A DNA stretch of 64,000 bases from Frateuria sp. Soil773 (lineage in GTDB: Bacteria; Pseudomonadota; Gammaproteobacteria; Xanthomonadales; Rhodanobacteraceae): positions 258,388 through 322,387 of the forward strand of contig NZ_LMSL01000040.1 in NCBI RefSeq assembly GCF_001428405.1, read 5' to 3'. A program made the position numbers and the translations under genes. Shown piece after piece: positions 35,101-46,047 of the stretch. How positions within the stretch are numbered: the stretch's first letter is position 1; every line of letters starts with the position of its first letter. The notes under the pieces were generated by a model, which was given only the letters and a program-made list of their open reading frames with translations, did not search any database and had not been told where the DNA came from.

Positions 35101-38100
35101 ACTTGTAGACGCCCGAATCCTGCTTGGTCAGCACCGAGACGAAGCGGCGCTCGACCAGTTGCGCCTTCAGCCCGCCCAGCGCGATCGACTTGGCCTGCGG
35201 GTCGATCGCCACCAGGCGCACGCTGCGGCTGGCGCCGCGGTTGACGTAGTCGAGGCTGTCGGCGGCCTTGTAGCCGACCAGCCAGTCGTTGCTGGACACC
35301 AGCGTCTGCGCGGCCGCAGCGACGCTGCGGCCGCCTTCGGCTTCGTAGGCTTTGCTCAGGAAGTAGAGCTGGTAGGTGGCGTCGGCGTACTTCTTCAGAT
35401 CCAGCGCGAACTCGGCGCGGCCCTGCTCGTCGGTCTTGCCGTCCTGCAGCGCCTCCTCGTAACCCTCCTTGGCGCGGCGCACGTCGTAGAAGTGGTAGTC
35501 GGGCCAGCTATGGAAGGCCGGCCACGCCGGGCGCAGGGTCAGCGAGGCCTCGACGCGGCGGTCCGCCGCCGGGGTGCCGAACAGGTTCTGCACGTCGACC
35601 AGGCCTTTCAACTGGTCGGGCTTCACCCAACCCTCGGGCACCTGCTGCGACAGCTTGGCGGTGACCTTCATGCGATCGGGCAGGAACTCCTTCACCTGCA
35701 CCGTGGTGCTGCCGATCTGCGCGCCGGCCTTGCCGTCCTTGACGATGTAGAGGTTGACCGTCCAGGTACCGGTCGGCGCGGTCTCGGCCGGCGCGTAGGA
35801 CAGCTCGCCGAAGCCGGACTGATCCATCTCCAGGGGCAACTGCTTCACCGTGACGCCGCGCGGGTCGACCACCTCGGCCTGCAGCGGGATGCCGGCGACG
35901 CTGCGTGTCCAGCTCGCGGCACGCACGATCAGGCCGATGTGGAAGGTGTCGCCCGGCCGGTAGATGCCGCGGTCGGAGAACAGGTAGCCCGAGAGCTGGC
36001 CCTGGTTCACCGCGTTGCGCTCGCCGCCGATGTCGAAGCGCGAATAGTCGAGCTGGCGGTCGTAGCTGCCGATCGGCAGGAAGGACAGGTCCTCGCCCTT
36101 CTTCACCACGTACATCACCGGCTTCTTCTCGCGCTCCAGGCCCTTGAGGCTGGGGAAATGCACCACGCCGTCGGCGCCGGTGGCCTGGGTGTAGAGGGTC
36201 TGCCCGTTGATCGCGAGCACCGACACGCTGGCGCCGTCCACCGGCTGGCCGCTGCGGATCGATTGCACGAACACGTCCTGGCTGCCGTCCAGGGCGCGCT
36301 TCACCAGCATGCCCAGGTCGGTGATCACCACCAGGCGGGTGTCGGTGGGCATCGAGCCGTCGTCGCCCTCGCTGTCCCCGTCCTGCGCCGCCTCATCCGC
36401 GTCGTCCGCGGGTGGCGCATGGTCGTTCTCTGCATCGGCCTTCGCCTTGGCGGCGGCGTCGGCCTGCTTTTTCGCCTTCACCGGGTCGTAGCCGGACAGG
36501 TGCAGCAGGAAGACGCCGCGCCGGCCTTCCTTCAGGTACTGGCCGAGGTCGATGCCCTCGTAGTGCGCCTTGCTCGGGCCGTTCTGCGGAAAGGCCAGCT
36601 TCTGCTCGTAGCGTTCGACCAGGTGATCCTCGCTGAAGCCGTAGCCGAGGTCGGGATGGCTGTAGTTGCCCTGGTTGAGGCTGACCAGGTGCTGCAACTG
36701 GTCGGGCAGCACGCGGCCGATCCGCAGCCGCATGCCCGGCAGGTTGCGCGACACCACCGAGACCCGCTTGCTGCCGCTCAGCGACAGCAGCGAGCCGTCG
36801 GCCATGAAGCGGAGCAGTCTGGGATAGTCGGGCACGGTCACCGCTTCGCTGCGCGGATGGCCGAGCACGTAGCCGCCGAACGACTTCAGGCCCTTGTCCG
36901 TGCGCACGTAGATGCGCTGTCCCGGCGTGGCCTGGTAGCGGAAGCTCTGCACGGCCTCGTAGTCGTTCTCCGTGGGCACCAGTTCGAGCTTCAGCGGCTG
37001 CGAGCGGCGCAGCACGTCCTCGCCGACCTCGGAAACGCTCCAGCCATACGGCGGATCGTCCTCGGCCTGCTCCACGCCCGGCTTGCGCGCGGGCAGGACC
37101 CAGGCCTTGGTCAGCGCGGCCAGGTCCTCGCCGCGGATGCTGCCGCTGGCGTCCATCACCAGCACCTGCTCGGGCTCGTACTTGTCGTTGTCGACCAGGG
37201 TGGGGTTGATGTCGTTGATGGCCAGGCTGTACAGCCCGGGGATCCGGACCCGGCCTTCCAGCGGCTCGGCGCTGCCGTCGCCGCCGCGCGAACTGCGCAC
37301 ACCCTTGTCGATCCGGACCGACACCGCGCCGTCGTCGCGCGGCAGGTCCAGCGGCTGCGAATGCACCCAGGCATTGAGCTTGTACTGGTCGTAGGTGACC
37401 GTGTACTTCAGCGCCGGCCCGCGCTTGCCGTTGCGGTCGAGCAGCGCCAGCGCGATGCGCTTCTCGAACTGCGCCGGATCGACCGGATAGTTGAAGTTGA
37501 CCGGCACGATGGTCTTCTTCGCGGTGGCGTCCTGCGGGTCCTGGTAGAACTCGCCGTTGCCGATCTTCGCCTCGAACGGCCGGGTCTGGAAGCCGAAATG
37601 GTCCTCGGCCATCAGCACGTGGCCGGCGAAGACCTTGGACTTGTCGAAGCGCACCGCGTAGTGCCGGCCCACCGGCCAGTCCTCGGCGGGCTCGAAGCGC
37701 AGGGTGTGGTCGTCGGTCCAGCGCCAGGCGCCCTTCAGCGCCGGCTCCAGCACGATGCCCTCGGTCACCGGCTTGCCGCTTTTCTCGATCGGCGCGGCCG
37801 AGCCGGAGAACTCCACCACCAGGGGATGGAAGCTGATCGTCGCCGCCGTGTAGTCGGTGATGGCCGGCGCCTTGACCTCGAAGGTGATGCGGTCCGGCTC
37901 GACCGGCTTCGGCCGGTTCCTGTACCACTGCCAGCCGAACCAGCCGCCGGCGGCGAGGATCACCAGCGCCGCCAGCGCACCGGCGAAATGCAGCGGCCGG
38001 CGCCGCACCGCCGCCGCGCTCGCGGGCATCCACGCTGGCGCCGACCACGCGACGCTGCCGACCAGCGGCCGCAGGATCCACGCGATTCCGTACAGCAGGC

Positions 38101-38149
38101 CGCGCACCAGGCGCACCGGCAACAAGAGCAGAAACCGCAGCAGATCCAT
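32162..38149 (-). CDS. Bacterial alpha-2-macroglobulin (YfhM-like, giant)
   Basis: A 1995-residue periplasmic protease trap. An N-terminal hydrophobic anchor (LVILAAGGWFGWQWY, residues ~66-80 after a basic start) is followed by MG domains. The thioester motif HYCTEQVLSR is at about residue 1500: the Cys-x-Glu-Gln linkage reacts covalently with attacking proteases. A helical thioester-domain core follows (LDSLRQRAYAVYLLTRQG), and a C-terminal MG domain closes it. A low-complexity Asp/Glu/Ala insertion (APPADDADEAAQDG) around residue 580 looks unstructured. The ATG at 38149 (MDLLRFLLLLPVRLV) was chosen because the upstream extension is Arg/Pro/Ala-rich and unlike any leader. It lies next to pbpC. 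Confidence 0.93.
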   Translation of the reverse strand: MDLLRFLLLLPVRLVRGLLYGIAWILRPLVGSVAWSAPAWMPASAAAVRRRPLHFAGALAALVILAAGGWFGWQWYRNRPKPVEPDRITFEVKAPAITDYTAATISFHPLVVEFSGSAAPIEKSGKPVTEGIVLEPALKGAWRWTDDHTLRFEPAEDWPVGRHYAVRFDKSKVFAGHVLMAEDHFGFQTRPFEAKIGNGEFYQDPQDATAKKTIVPVNFNYPVDPAQFEKRIALALLDRNGKRGPALKYTVTYDQYKLNAWVHSQPLDLPRDDGAVSVRIDKGVRSSRGGDGSAEPLEGRVRIPGLYSLAINDINPTLVDNDKYEPEQVLVMDASGSIRGEDLAALTKAWVLPARKPGVEQAEDDPPYGWSVSEVGEDVLRRSQPLKLELVPTENDYEAVQSFRYQATPGQRIYVRTDKGLKSFGGYVLGHPRSEAVTVPDYPRLLRFMADGSLLSLSGSKRVSVVSRNLPGMRLRIGRVLPDQLQHLVSLNQGNYSHPDLGYGFSEDHLVERYEQKLAFPQNGPSKAHYEGIDLGQYLKEGRRGVFLLHLSGYDPVKAKKQADAAAKAKADAENDHAPPADDADEAAQDGDSEGDDGSMPTDTRLVVITDLGMLVKRALDGSQDVFVQSIRSGQPVDGASVSVLAINGQTLYTQATGADGVVHFPSLKGLEREKKPVMYVVKKGEDLSFLPIGSYDRQLDYSRFDIGGERNAVNQGQLSGYLFSDRGIYRPGDTFHIGLIVRAASWTRSVAGIPLQAEVVDPRGVTVKQLPLEMDQSGFGELSYAPAETAPTGTWTVNLYIVKDGKAGAQIGSTTVQVKEFLPDRMKVTAKLSQQVPEGWVKPDQLKGLVDVQNLFGTPAADRRVEASLTLRPAWPAFHSWPDYHFYDVRRAKEGYEEALQDGKTDEQGRAEFALDLKKYADATYQLYFLSKAYEAEGGRSVAAAAQTLVSSNDWLVGYKAADSLDYVNRGASRSVRLVAIDPQAKSIALGGLKAQLVERRFVSVLTKQDSGVYKYESKAKEIPVSEQPLNIAAGGMDYALPTDKPGSYALVIRRADRTEVNRIEYSVAGAANVSRSLDRNAELQLNLDKQDYAPGETVEIAVRAPYAGSGLITIERDKVYAHAWFHADTTSSVQHIAVPADFEGNGYVNVQYIRDPSSDEVFMSPLSYGVVPFSVNLDARRNPLTVDAPALAKPGEKVTFKLHATQPTRAVVFAVDEGILQVARYKLGDPLKFFFRKRMLEVNTAQILDLILPDFEKLMAMAAPGGDADAAIGRQLNPFKRKRDKPVAYWSGIVDVDGEKDLDYTVPDYFNGKLRVMAVAVSPERIGTFEGATTVRGDFVLSPNVPTTLAPGDEAEVSVGVANNLTGLGGKQVPVAVTLKTGPQLQLVGNATQSLSLGEMREGVALFRVKATDKLGSANLTFTAGYGDKSAKQSVDLSVRPASTWRTVVHVGRVAANGKGDVAGLRTMYDAYAKRDAAISSLPLVLAQGLTAYLVDFPHYCTEQVLSRAMPALVFGQRPEFRRVLKSSDQTGGASEADALAGLYDVLHTRQNGQGGFGLWTATPDANAFLTDYAMHFMLEARDRGLGVPRDMFDAGNAYLKQIAGDEGADSLDSLRQRAYAVYLLTRQGMVTTNYLAAVQKRLQEGYAAQWKDDLAAAWLAASYQLLKQDREANQLIAGPLRLLTRTTRDKDWQYGYYYDPLVRDASVLYLLAKHFPERLKNLPPAALDNIVAPLQQGSFNTLSSSMTVLALDAYAGNAPGNADQLGIGAVQANGSVQPVGKAEGMLQTATWGAGIDRLRFTDASNLPAWYVVSEGGYDRAAPAKALREGIEIVRDYTDVDGKALDQVGIGQEIDVHVKIRATGEQGVGDVAIVDLLPGGFEPVIEPAPPVTDKQEGEDGEDAGGDSEVDASAWRSPIGLSSSTWQPEYADIREDRVVIYGDAIPDVREFVYRIKATNAGKFVVPPAYGESLYDRRVQARSPGGGTLTVVRKP

Positions 38150-38445
38150 GATGCTTCCCCGACTGTCGTCCTGTGAAAGGCCGGCAAGGCCCTGCGGGGA
38201 CCCCCGGGCGCACGCGGCCGCCGCATGGGCAGCGGTGCGCGGCGGACCCGGTTCCCCTCGCATGAATCCTGCACATCCGGGATGGCAGGACGCGGTCCGG
38301 ATTCTGACAGGTTGCCGCCATCGAAGGCAGCCGGCAGGACTGCCCGGCTACGCCGCCGCGCCGTCATGGCATGGCGGCGCGGCAGGCTCCGGAAGCGGTG
38401 CGCTCCGGCCGACCTGTTCCGCCAGGCGGCGGAAGCGCGGCAGCC

Positions 38446-39314
<869 letters not shown>

Positions 39315-39318
<4 letters not shown>

Positions 39319-41213
39319 TGACTCTCTCCTGATTCGACACGTCGGATGGAAACCACGTTGTCCGGCTGGGCGGCGTCGCTCCAGCGGAACGAAGGCAGCA
39401 GGCTGGACACGCAGCGCCGCAGCTCTTCCTCGTTGTAGCTCGCGCACGCCTCGACGGCCCTGCTCAGGAGCGCCTGCAGCAGCTCCCACGACACCTCGCG
39501 GTGCTGCGCCAGGAAGATCTTGGCGTGCGCCGTGGCGCTGTAGTTCTCCAGCGCGTGGAACAGCTCCTCGAACAGCTTCTCGCCGGCGCGCAGCCCGGTG
39601 TAGACGATGGGGATCTCGCTGCCGGGCTTCTTGCCGGCGAGGCGGATCATCTGCTCGGCCAGGTCGCGGATCTTCACCGGCTCGCCCATGTCGAGCGCGA
39701 AGATCTCGCTGCCGCGTCCCAGGCAGGACGCCTGCAGGATCAACTGGCAGGCCTCCGGGATGGTCATGAAGTACCGCGTCATCTCCGGGTGGGTGACGGT
39801 GATCGGGCCGCCGTCGCGGATCTGCTGGCGGAACAGCGGCACCACCGAGCCGGCCGAATCGAGCACGTTGCCGAAGCGCACGGTGATGAAGCGGGTATCC
39901 GAATGTGCGTTGAGGTTCTGGCAGTAGATCTCCGCCACGCGCTTGCACGCACCCATCACGCTGGTGGGGTTGACCGCCTTGTCGGTGGAGATCAGCACGA
40001 AGCACTCGACCCCGAACTCGTGCGACAGGTCGGCCATGCCGCGGGTCACCAGCGCGTTGTTGCGGAACGCCGCGCGCAACTGGCCCTGCAGCATCGGCAC
40101 GTGCTTGTAGGCCGCGGCGTGGAACACCACCTGCGGCTTCGACTCGGCGAACAGCTTGCGCATCGCGACCGTGTCGCCGCAATCGACCAGCACGCCCTCG
40201 AGGATCAGCTCCGGGAAGTCCGCCCGCAATTCGCTGGTGATGCGGTAGAGGTTGTATTCGCTCTGCTCGGCGATGATCAGCGACTGCGCGCCGAGGCGCG
40301 CCACCTGGCGGCACAGCTCCGAGCCGATCGAGCCGCCGCCGCCGGTGATCATCACGCGCCGGCCGGTCAGGGTCTCGCGGATCGCCGTCCAGTCCAGCTC
40401 CACCGCGTCGCGGCCCAGCAGGTCCTCGATCGCCACTTCCTTGATCTCGTTGAACTGGGCGCGCCCGGCCACCACGTCGTCCAGTCGCGGCAGCGTGCGG
40501 TACGGCAGGCCGGTGCTGTCGCACAGCTCGACGACGCGGCGCATCTCCATCGTGGAGGCGCCCGGCATAGCGATCAGCAGCATTTCCACCGCCGACTCGC
40601 GCGCCAGCTCCACCAGCTGGTCGAGCCGGCCGAGCACGGGATAGCCGTTGATGCTGGCGCCGCGCAGGTTGCTCTTGTCGTCGACGAAGCCGACCACGCT
40701 GTAGCGGCCGTCGTGGCGCAGGTCGCGCGACAGCGCCTCGCCGGCCCGGTTGGCGCCGACGATCAGCACGCGCCTGGCGACCCGGGTCTGGAACAGGTCC
40801 AGCCGGCTGTCCTTCCAGAAGCGGTAGGCCAGGCGCGGCGCGCCCAGCAGCGCGGTGAGGATGACCGGGTAGATCAGCAGCACCGAACGCGGCACGCCCT
40901 CCATCCGGTGGTACAGGAACAGCCCCAGGTAGATCGCCAGGACGCCCATGATCGCGCCGCACAGGATGTTCCACAGGTCCGGCAGGCTGGCGAAGCGCCA
41001 CACGCCCTTGTACAGGCCGGTCCAGTAGAACATGAGGCCCTGCATGCCCAGCACGACCGGGAACTCGAGCAGGCCGAAGCTGACCACCTCGTCGGGCTTC
41101 AGGGCGTAGCGCAGCGTCTTGGCGATCCACCAGGCCAGGCAGGCCATCGCCAGGTCGTGCACGACCACGGCGGTACGCGGGTGGATGATGCCGATGAGCT
41201 TACGTAGCGACAT
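39315..41213 (-). CDS. CapD/WbpM-type nucleotide-sugar 4,6-dehydratase, membrane-bound
   Basis: A 632-residue protein. The N-terminus has four TM helices (residues ~10-140), followed by an NAD-binding domain (VLIVGANRAGEAL, residues ~148-160) and the dehydratase/SDR domain (VMITGGGGSIGSELCRQ). The catalytic motif SVMGACKRVAEIY (Ser-Met-x3-Lys form) and STDKAVNP appear in the usual places. Relatives such as WbpM and PglF convert UDP-GlcNAc to UDP-4-keto-6-deoxy sugars for O-antigen or capsule. The exact product is unknown. The ATG at 41213 lies 14 bases inside the end of the upstream GT4 gene, and its stop overlaps the galU start. Confidence 0.9.
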
Positions 41214-42237
41214 GACGAACCTTGTGCAGATCGCGCCTCAGGCAACGGCGCCGGGTAACGGTCCATGTTGCGGCTGCGGCCGTATAGACGGCGAGACAGG
41301 CAGGCAAGGCCATGGCTGCATGAACACTGGACAGGAACGCCGCCGGGGCGGCAACCAACACGTTCCAGGCCAGGTAGAACGCCGTTACACGGGTGTGCGT
41401 CTGTCCACGACGCACCAGCCACTGGTACAGGTGTTCACGGTGCGCAGTGTACCAGCGCCGCCCACGGATGAAGCGGTGCAACAGGGTCAGGCTGGCATCT
41501 GCAATAAAGCATGAACAGAGGATCAGGGCCGGCCAGAGCAGCCCCGGGTCGACGCGCCAGAGCATCGCCGCCAGGGCGAACACCAGCAGGCCGATGCTGC
41601 CGCTGCCGACGTCGCCCATGAAGATCCGCGCCGGCGAACGGTTGTAGATCCAGAAGCCTGCGCTGGCCGCCGCCAGGCAGCCGGCGGCCAGCGCCAGCGC
41701 CGGCTGCGAGGCATGCCACGCGAGCAGGCCGAACCCCGCCCCGACGAACACGGCCTGCTGCGCCAGCAGGCCGTCGATGCCGTCCATGAAATTGTGCAGG
41801 TTGATGCTCCAGGCGCCGGCCAGCACCAGCAACGGCAGCCAGAGCCAACTGCGCTCCTCGCCGAGCAGCGCGGCGGCGAACAGGGCCGTGGCCAGCAACT
41901 GGACCGCCAGCCGCGGCCGGATCCCCAGCGAGCGGTGGTCGTCCCACCAGCCCACCAGGGCCACCAGCGACAGCGCCAGGACCAGCGCCGCCACGATCGG
42001 GCGCGGCCACGCGGGCGGCAAGGCCGACAGCGCCACGGGCATGGCCGCCACGCAGGCGACGACGATGCCGATGCCACCGCCACGCGGCGTCGGAATACGG
42101 TGTGAACGGCGCTGTCCGGGCTGGTCCAGCATGCCGCGCCGGTGCGCGTAGGCGATGGCAGCGCGCACCAGCAGGCTGGAGACGAGCAGCGCGGCCAGCA
42201 GCACGGAAAAGGCGATCCCCCAACGCCCCTGCATCAT
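41200..42237 (-). CDS. WecA-type glycosyltransferase (undecaprenyl-phosphate sugar transferase)
   Basis: A 345-residue polytopic enzyme with ~10 TM segments. It has the DxxD motif (WWDDHRSLGIRP), the HNFMDGIDGLL motif, ARIFMGDVGSGSIGLL, and the C-terminal HREHLYQWLVRRGQTHTRV basic loop found in WecA/TagO-like phospho-N-acetylhexosaminyl transferases. It should start a lipid-linked oligosaccharide by transferring a sugar-1-phosphate to undecaprenyl phosphate. The start is the first of two ATGs at 42237, which overlaps the lapB stop (ATGA). Confidence 0.9.
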   Translation of the reverse strand: MMQGRWGIAFSVLLAALLVSSLLVRAAIAYAHRRGMLDQPGQRRSHRIPTPRGGGIGIVVACVAAMPVALSALPPAWPRPIVAALVLALSLVALVGWWDDHRSLGIRPRLAVQLLATALFAAALLGEERSWLWLPLLVLAGAWSINLHNFMDGIDGLLAQQAVFVGAGFGLLAWHASQPALALAAGCLAAASAGFWIYNRSPARIFMGDVGSGSIGLLVFALAAMLWRVDPGLLWPALILCSCFIADASLTLLHRFIRGRRWYTAHREHLYQWLVRRGQTHTRVTAFYLAWNVLVAAPAAFLSSVHAAMALPACLAVYTAAAATWTVTRRRCLRRDLHKVRHVAT

Positions 42238-43406
42238 TCGTTCGCCACACCGTGGATGGGACGGATGGTGCTCCAGCTCTTGCAACTGGGACATTGCCAG
42301 TGATGCGCCTTGGCGCCGAAGCCGCACCGGCTGCAGCGGTACATCGCCTGCCCCTCCAGCAGCTTCTTGGTCAGGTCGCGCAGGATCAGGAAGTTCTCGC
42401 GCGCCTCGCCCTCGATCTTGTCCATGGTGGCGTCGATCAGCGCCATCAGGCCGCGCACGGACGGCCGCTGGCGCAACTGCGAAGTGAGGAAGTCGATCGC
42501 GACCCGCTCGCCGTCGCGCCGCTCGTACAACCGGGTCAGCGCGAGCACCGGCGAGATGCCGTGGTAGCGCGCCAGGATGTCGCGCAGGAAGCGCTCGGCG
42601 CGCTCCATCTGCTGCGAACGCGCGTAGCTGTTGAGCAGGGGCGGCAGGATCTCGGGCACGAAGGCGATGTCGGCGGCCACCGCCGATTCGTAGGCCTGCA
42701 CCGCCTCGGCGTTCTCGCCGCTTTCGGCGTGCAGCCGCCCGGTGATCATGAAGGCGCGCACGCAGTCGGGCTGGCACTCGAACGCCTGCTGCAGGTAGTC
42801 GCGCGCCTCCACCCGGGCGCCGTGCTGGCGCGCCCGCTCGGCCAGCTCGCAATAGAACTGCGCGATCATCGGCGCCTCGTTCTCGCCGGTCATCGCCTCC
42901 AGCCGGCGCGCATGGTCGATCGCCTTGTGCCAGTCGCGCTCGTGCTGGTAGATCGCGACCAGGTGGCGCAGCGCGGAGGGAGCGTGCGCATTCATCGCGA
43001 CGAGATCGGAGAACAGCGTCTCGGCCCGGTCGAGCAGGCCGGCGCGCATGTAGTCCTCGCCCAGCTCCAGCAGGGCCACCGTCTTCATCGCATCGGTGAG
43101 CCCGGGACGCGAGACCAGGTGCTGGTGCAGCCGGATCGCGCGATCGACCTCGCCGCGGCGGCGGAACAGGTTGCCCAGCGCGAGGTGTGTCTCGACGGTG
43201 TCGCGGTTGTACTCGGCGAGCTTGAGGAACACCTCGATCGCCTTGTCCTGCTCCTCGTTGAGCAGGTAGTTCAGGCCGCGGAAGTAGTCCGACGACAGCT
43301 CGCTGACGCGCATCCCGGAACGGTGCACCGCCGCCCGCCGGGCGGAGAACCAGCCACAGGCGAAGGCGGCTGGCACGAGCAGGACCAGCACATAGAGGAT
43401 GCTCAT
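42234..43406 (-). CDS. lapB: Lipopolysaccharide assembly protein LapB (YciM)
   Basis: A 390-residue inner-membrane protein. A single N-terminal TM (MSILYVLVLLVPAAFACGWF) is followed by nine TPR repeats (e.g. HLALGNLFRRRGEVDRAIRL) and a C-terminal rubredoxin-like zinc site, YRCSRCGFGAKAHHWQCPSC (four Cys). In E. coli LapB controls LpxC degradation through FtsH, setting LPS synthesis. The ATG at 43406 overlaps the stop of lapA (ATGA). It is followed immediately by sugar transferase genes, a link also seen in related genomes. Confidence 0.95.
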   Translation of the reverse strand: MSILYVLVLLVPAAFACGWFSARRAAVHRSGMRVSELSSDYFRGLNYLLNEEQDKAIEVFLKLAEYNRDTVETHLALGNLFRRRGEVDRAIRLHQHLVSRPGLTDAMKTVALLELGEDYMRAGLLDRAETLFSDLVAMNAHAPSALRHLVAIYQHERDWHKAIDHARRLEAMTGENEAPMIAQFYCELAERARQHGARVEARDYLQQAFECQPDCVRAFMITGRLHAESGENAEAVQAYESAVAADIAFVPEILPPLLNSYARSQQMERAERFLRDILARYHGISPVLALTRLYERRDGERVAIDFLTSQLRQRPSVRGLMALIDATMDKIEGEARENFLILRDLTKKLLEGQAMYRCSRCGFGAKAHHWQCPSCKSWSTIRPIHGVANE

Positions 43407-43681
43407 GCGCTGGCCGGCGACCTCTTGCCGTCGGGTTCGCGCGCCGCCTGGCCGCCTGCCCTCACGCGGCGCAGGCGCCGGTGCCGGACGCTCAGGCCGA
43501 GCCAGGCGGTCATTCCGCCCAGCAGCCAGCCCAGGATGACCGCGGCCAGCAGCGCCGCGCCCTTGGGCCATTGCACGTGCGCAAAGGCCAGGTCGTAGCT
43601 CACCAGGTCGGCATTGAGCGCGCCGACCACCACGCCGGCGGCCACGAAGAACACGAGCAGGAGGATGACGAGCAGTCGCAT
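43403..43681 (-). CDS. lapA: Lipopolysaccharide assembly protein LapA
   Basis: A 92-residue inner-membrane protein with two TM helices (MRLLVILLLVFFVAAGVVV and GAALLAAVILGWLLGGMTAW) and a basic C-terminal tail. The NADLVSYDL segment between the helices is the DUF1049/LapA signature. It is co-transcribed with lapB, its usual partner in regulating LPS synthesis. The stop is shared with the lapB start (four-base overlap). Confidence 0.93.
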   Translation of the reverse strand: MRLLVILLLVFFVAAGVVVGALNADLVSYDLAFAHVQWPKGAALLAAVILGWLLGGMTAWLGLSVRHRRLRRVRAGGQAAREPDGKRSPASA

Positions 43682-43789
43682 GGGCCTGACTTTACCCGAT
43701 TGCCCATGGCAGGCACAGGCGCCGCCATGGCTCCGGGCAGCAGGGATTCATCCGGCGACCGGGCCTCGGCGGCCGCGCCGCGCGGGCAC

Positions 43790-43822
43790 AAAAAAGGCAG
43801 GACCGGCTCGCGCCGCCTGCCT
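43790..43822 (-). terminator. Rho-independent terminator downstream of ihfB
   Basis: In the leftward transcript the 7-bp stem aggcagg/cctgcct (43795-43801 with 43816-43822) closes a loop of 14 bases and is followed by a run of T. It lies 29 bases after the ihfB stop, before lapA. Confidence 0.7.
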
Positions 43823-43850
43823 GCATGGAATACGCCGGAACGTGACGCCG

Positions 43851-44156
43851 TCAGGCGTCCTGCACCTGCGTTTCGAGGTGCTGGTTGACCCGCTCGCGAA
43901 GTTCCTTGCCGGGCTTGAAGTGCGGAACGTGCTTGCCGGGCAGCGCCACGGCATCGCCGGTCTTGGGATTGCGCCCCATGCGCGGCGGCCGGTAGTGCAG
44001 CGCAAAGCTGCCGAACCCGCGCACCTCGATGCGTTCGCCATGCGCCAGCGCGTGGCTCATCTGCTCGATCACGCTCTTGACCGCAAGCTCGACGTCACCA
44101 AAGGCGAGATGGGTCTGGCGCCGTGCCAGCGCCTCGATCAATTCGGATTTGGTCAT
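43851..44156 (-). CDS. ihfB: Integration host factor beta subunit
   Basis: A 101-residue DNA-bending protein. It has the full HU/IHF signature: [17 protein letters not shown] at the N-terminus, then [36 protein letters not shown] (the DNA-intercalating arm with its Pro) and a C-terminal KELRERVN helix. Combines with IhfA to bend DNA at promoters and recombination sites. The ATG at 44156 fits the family start. It follows rpsA, the usual place, with a hairpin between them. Confidence 0.96.
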   Translation of the reverse strand: MTKSELIEALARRQTHLAFGDVELAVKSVIEQMSHALAHGERIEVRGFGSFALHYRPPRMGRNPKTGDAVALPGKHVPHFKPGKELRERVNQHLETQVQDA

Positions 44157-44183
44157 GGTCCCCAATGTCCGTGACGTGAAACG

Positions 44184-44209
44184 GCGGGGCGGCACGCATG
44201 CCGCCCCGC
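44184..44209 (-). terminator. GC-rich hairpin between rpsA and ihfB
   Basis: Arms of 11 bp, gcggggcggca (44184-44194) and tgccgccccgc (44199-44209), close a 4-base loop. In the leftward direction it is followed by TTTC. It could attenuate rpsA read-through into ihfB. Confidence 0.6.
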
Positions 44210-44231
44210 GTCAGGCTCCTGCTTCGGAAGC

Positions 44232-45905
44232 TCAGTCGGCCTTGTTGAGCTGCTCCTTGAGCAGCGCACCCAGCTTGGTCGTACCGCCGCCGGCAGAGGA
44301 GTACTCGGCCATGGCGTCGTTCAGGTCTTCCTCGTCCTTGGCACGGATGGAAAGCGCGAGCTGGCGGCCCTTGCGGTCCATGCCGGTGAACTTGGCCTCG
44401 ACCTTGTCGCCCACCTTCAGGTGCTGGGTGGCGTCGTCGATGCGCTCCTTGGCGATGTCGTTGGCGCGCAGGTAACCCTCCACGCCGTCGCCCAGGTCGA
44501 TCACCGCACCCTTGGCGTCGACTTCCTTCACGGTGCCGTTGACGATGGTGCCGCGAGGATTGTTGGCCATGAACTGGCCGAACGGATCCTGCTCCATCTG
44601 CTTGATGCCGAGACTGATGCGCTCGCGCTCCGGATCCACCGCCAGCACCACGGCCTCGATCTCGTCGCCCTTCTTGAAGTTGCGCACGAGGTCTTCGCCC
44701 GAGGCCTGCCAGGAGATGTCGGACAGGTGGACCAGGCCGTCGATGCCGCCTTCCAGGCCGATGAAGATGCCGAAGTCGGTGATCGACTTGATCTGGCCGG
44801 AGACCTTGTCGTTCTTCTTGTGCATCGCGGCGAACGCTTCCCACGGGTTGGAACGCGTCTGCTTGATGCCCAGCGAGATGCGGCGGCGCTCTTCGTCCAC
44901 GTCCAGCACCATCACCTCGGTCTCGTCGCCGACCTGCACCACCTTGGCCGGGTTGACGTTCTTGTTGGTCCAGTCCATCTCGGACACGTGGACCAGGCCT
45001 TCCACGCCCGGCTCGATCTCGACGAAGCAGCCGTAGTCGGTGACGTTGGAGACCTTGCCGAACAGGCGGCTGCCGACCGGGTAGCGGCGGGCGATGGCGA
45101 CCCACGGGTCGTCGCCGAGCTGCTTCAGGCCCAGCGACACGCGGTTGCGCTCGCGGTCGTACTTGAGCACGCGCACGTCCAGCTCGTCGCCGACGTTGAC
45201 GACTTCGGACGGATGGCGCACGCGCTTCCACGCCATGTCGGTGATGTGCAGCAGGCCGTCGATGCCGCCCAGGTCCACGAACGCGCCGTAGTCGGTGAGG
45301 TTCTTGACCGTGCCCTTGACCACCGCGCCTTCGGTCAGGCGCTCCAGCAGCTTCTCGCGCTCCTCGGAGAACTCGGTCTCGACGACGGCGCGGCGGCTGA
45401 CCACCACGTTGTTGCGCTTGCGGTCGAGCTTGATGATCTTGAACTCGAGTTCCTTGCCCTCGAGGTAGACCGGGTCGCGCACCGGGCGCACGTCGACCAG
45501 CGAGCCCGGCAGGAACGCGCGGACGTCCTTGATGTCGACGGTGAAGCCGCCCTTGACCTTGCCGGAGATCATGCCGGTGATGGTCTCTTCCTTGTCGAAC
45601 GCCTGCTCCAGGTCGTCCCACACCATCGACCGCTTGGCCTTCTCGCGGGAGAGCTTGGTCTCGCCGAAGCCGTCTTCCAGGGCGTCGAGGGCAACCTTCA
45701 CCTCGTCGCCGACCTGCACTTCCAACTCGCCCTTCTCGTCCTTGAACTGCTCGATCGGGACGATGCCTTCGCTCTTGAGGCCGGCGTTGATCACGACGAC
45801 GTCGTTGCGGATTTCCACGACGATGCCGGTGACGATGGCGCCGGGCTTCAGCTTGGAGATGGCCTGCTGGCTCTGTTCAAACAGTTCGGCAAAACTTTCA
45901 GTCAT
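44232..45905 (-). CDS. rpsA: 30S ribosomal protein S1
   Basis: A 557-residue protein with six S1/OB repeats: two N-terminal domains for ribosome and RNA anchoring ([20 protein letters not shown]), then four RNA-binding repeats (e.g. [20 protein letters not shown] and [20 protein letters not shown]). S1 loads mRNA, particularly those with weak ribosome-binding sites, on the 30S subunit. The ATG at 45905 fits the family start ([12 protein letters not shown]). It lies between cmk and ihfB as in most gammaproteobacteria. Confidence 0.98.
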   Translation of the reverse strand: MTESFAELFEQSQQAISKLKPGAIVTGIVVEIRNDVVVINAGLKSEGIVPIEQFKDEKGELEVQVGDEVKVALDALEDGFGETKLSREKAKRSMVWDDLEQAFDKEETITGMISGKVKGGFTVDIKDVRAFLPGSLVDVRPVRDPVYLEGKELEFKIIKLDRKRNNVVVSRRAVVETEFSEEREKLLERLTEGAVVKGTVKNLTDYGAFVDLGGIDGLLHITDMAWKRVRHPSEVVNVGDELDVRVLKYDRERNRVSLGLKQLGDDPWVAIARRYPVGSRLFGKVSNVTDYGCFVEIEPGVEGLVHVSEMDWTNKNVNPAKVVQVGDETEVMVLDVDEERRRISLGIKQTRSNPWEAFAAMHKKNDKVSGQIKSITDFGIFIGLEGGIDGLVHLSDISWQASGEDLVRNFKKGDEIEAVVLAVDPERERISLGIKQMEQDPFGQFMANNPRGTIVNGTVKEVDAKGAVIDLGDGVEGYLRANDIAKERIDDATQHLKVGDKVEAKFTGMDRKGRQLALSIRAKDEEDLNDAMAEYSSAGGGTTKLGALLKEQLNKAD

Positions 45906-46047
45906 GTTGATTCCAGGGTTAGAAAAGGCTGTTGACCGAGTGCGCGCCGTCGGATGTTGTGAATGCGCACCGGGCTGGACAACCCACCGGTTGTGGGTGT
46001 CGCAGGGCCGCCCGCGAAGGCGGCGCCGTTGGCACCGTTGACCAAAA

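Noticed and set aside
34535..38176. A 1213-codon rightward frame opposite the alpha-2-macroglobulin gene
   Set aside because: It is antisense to a gene with a clear thioester motif. Its translation is dominated by His, Arg, Val and Gln without domain motifs, as expected of a high-GC antisense shadow.
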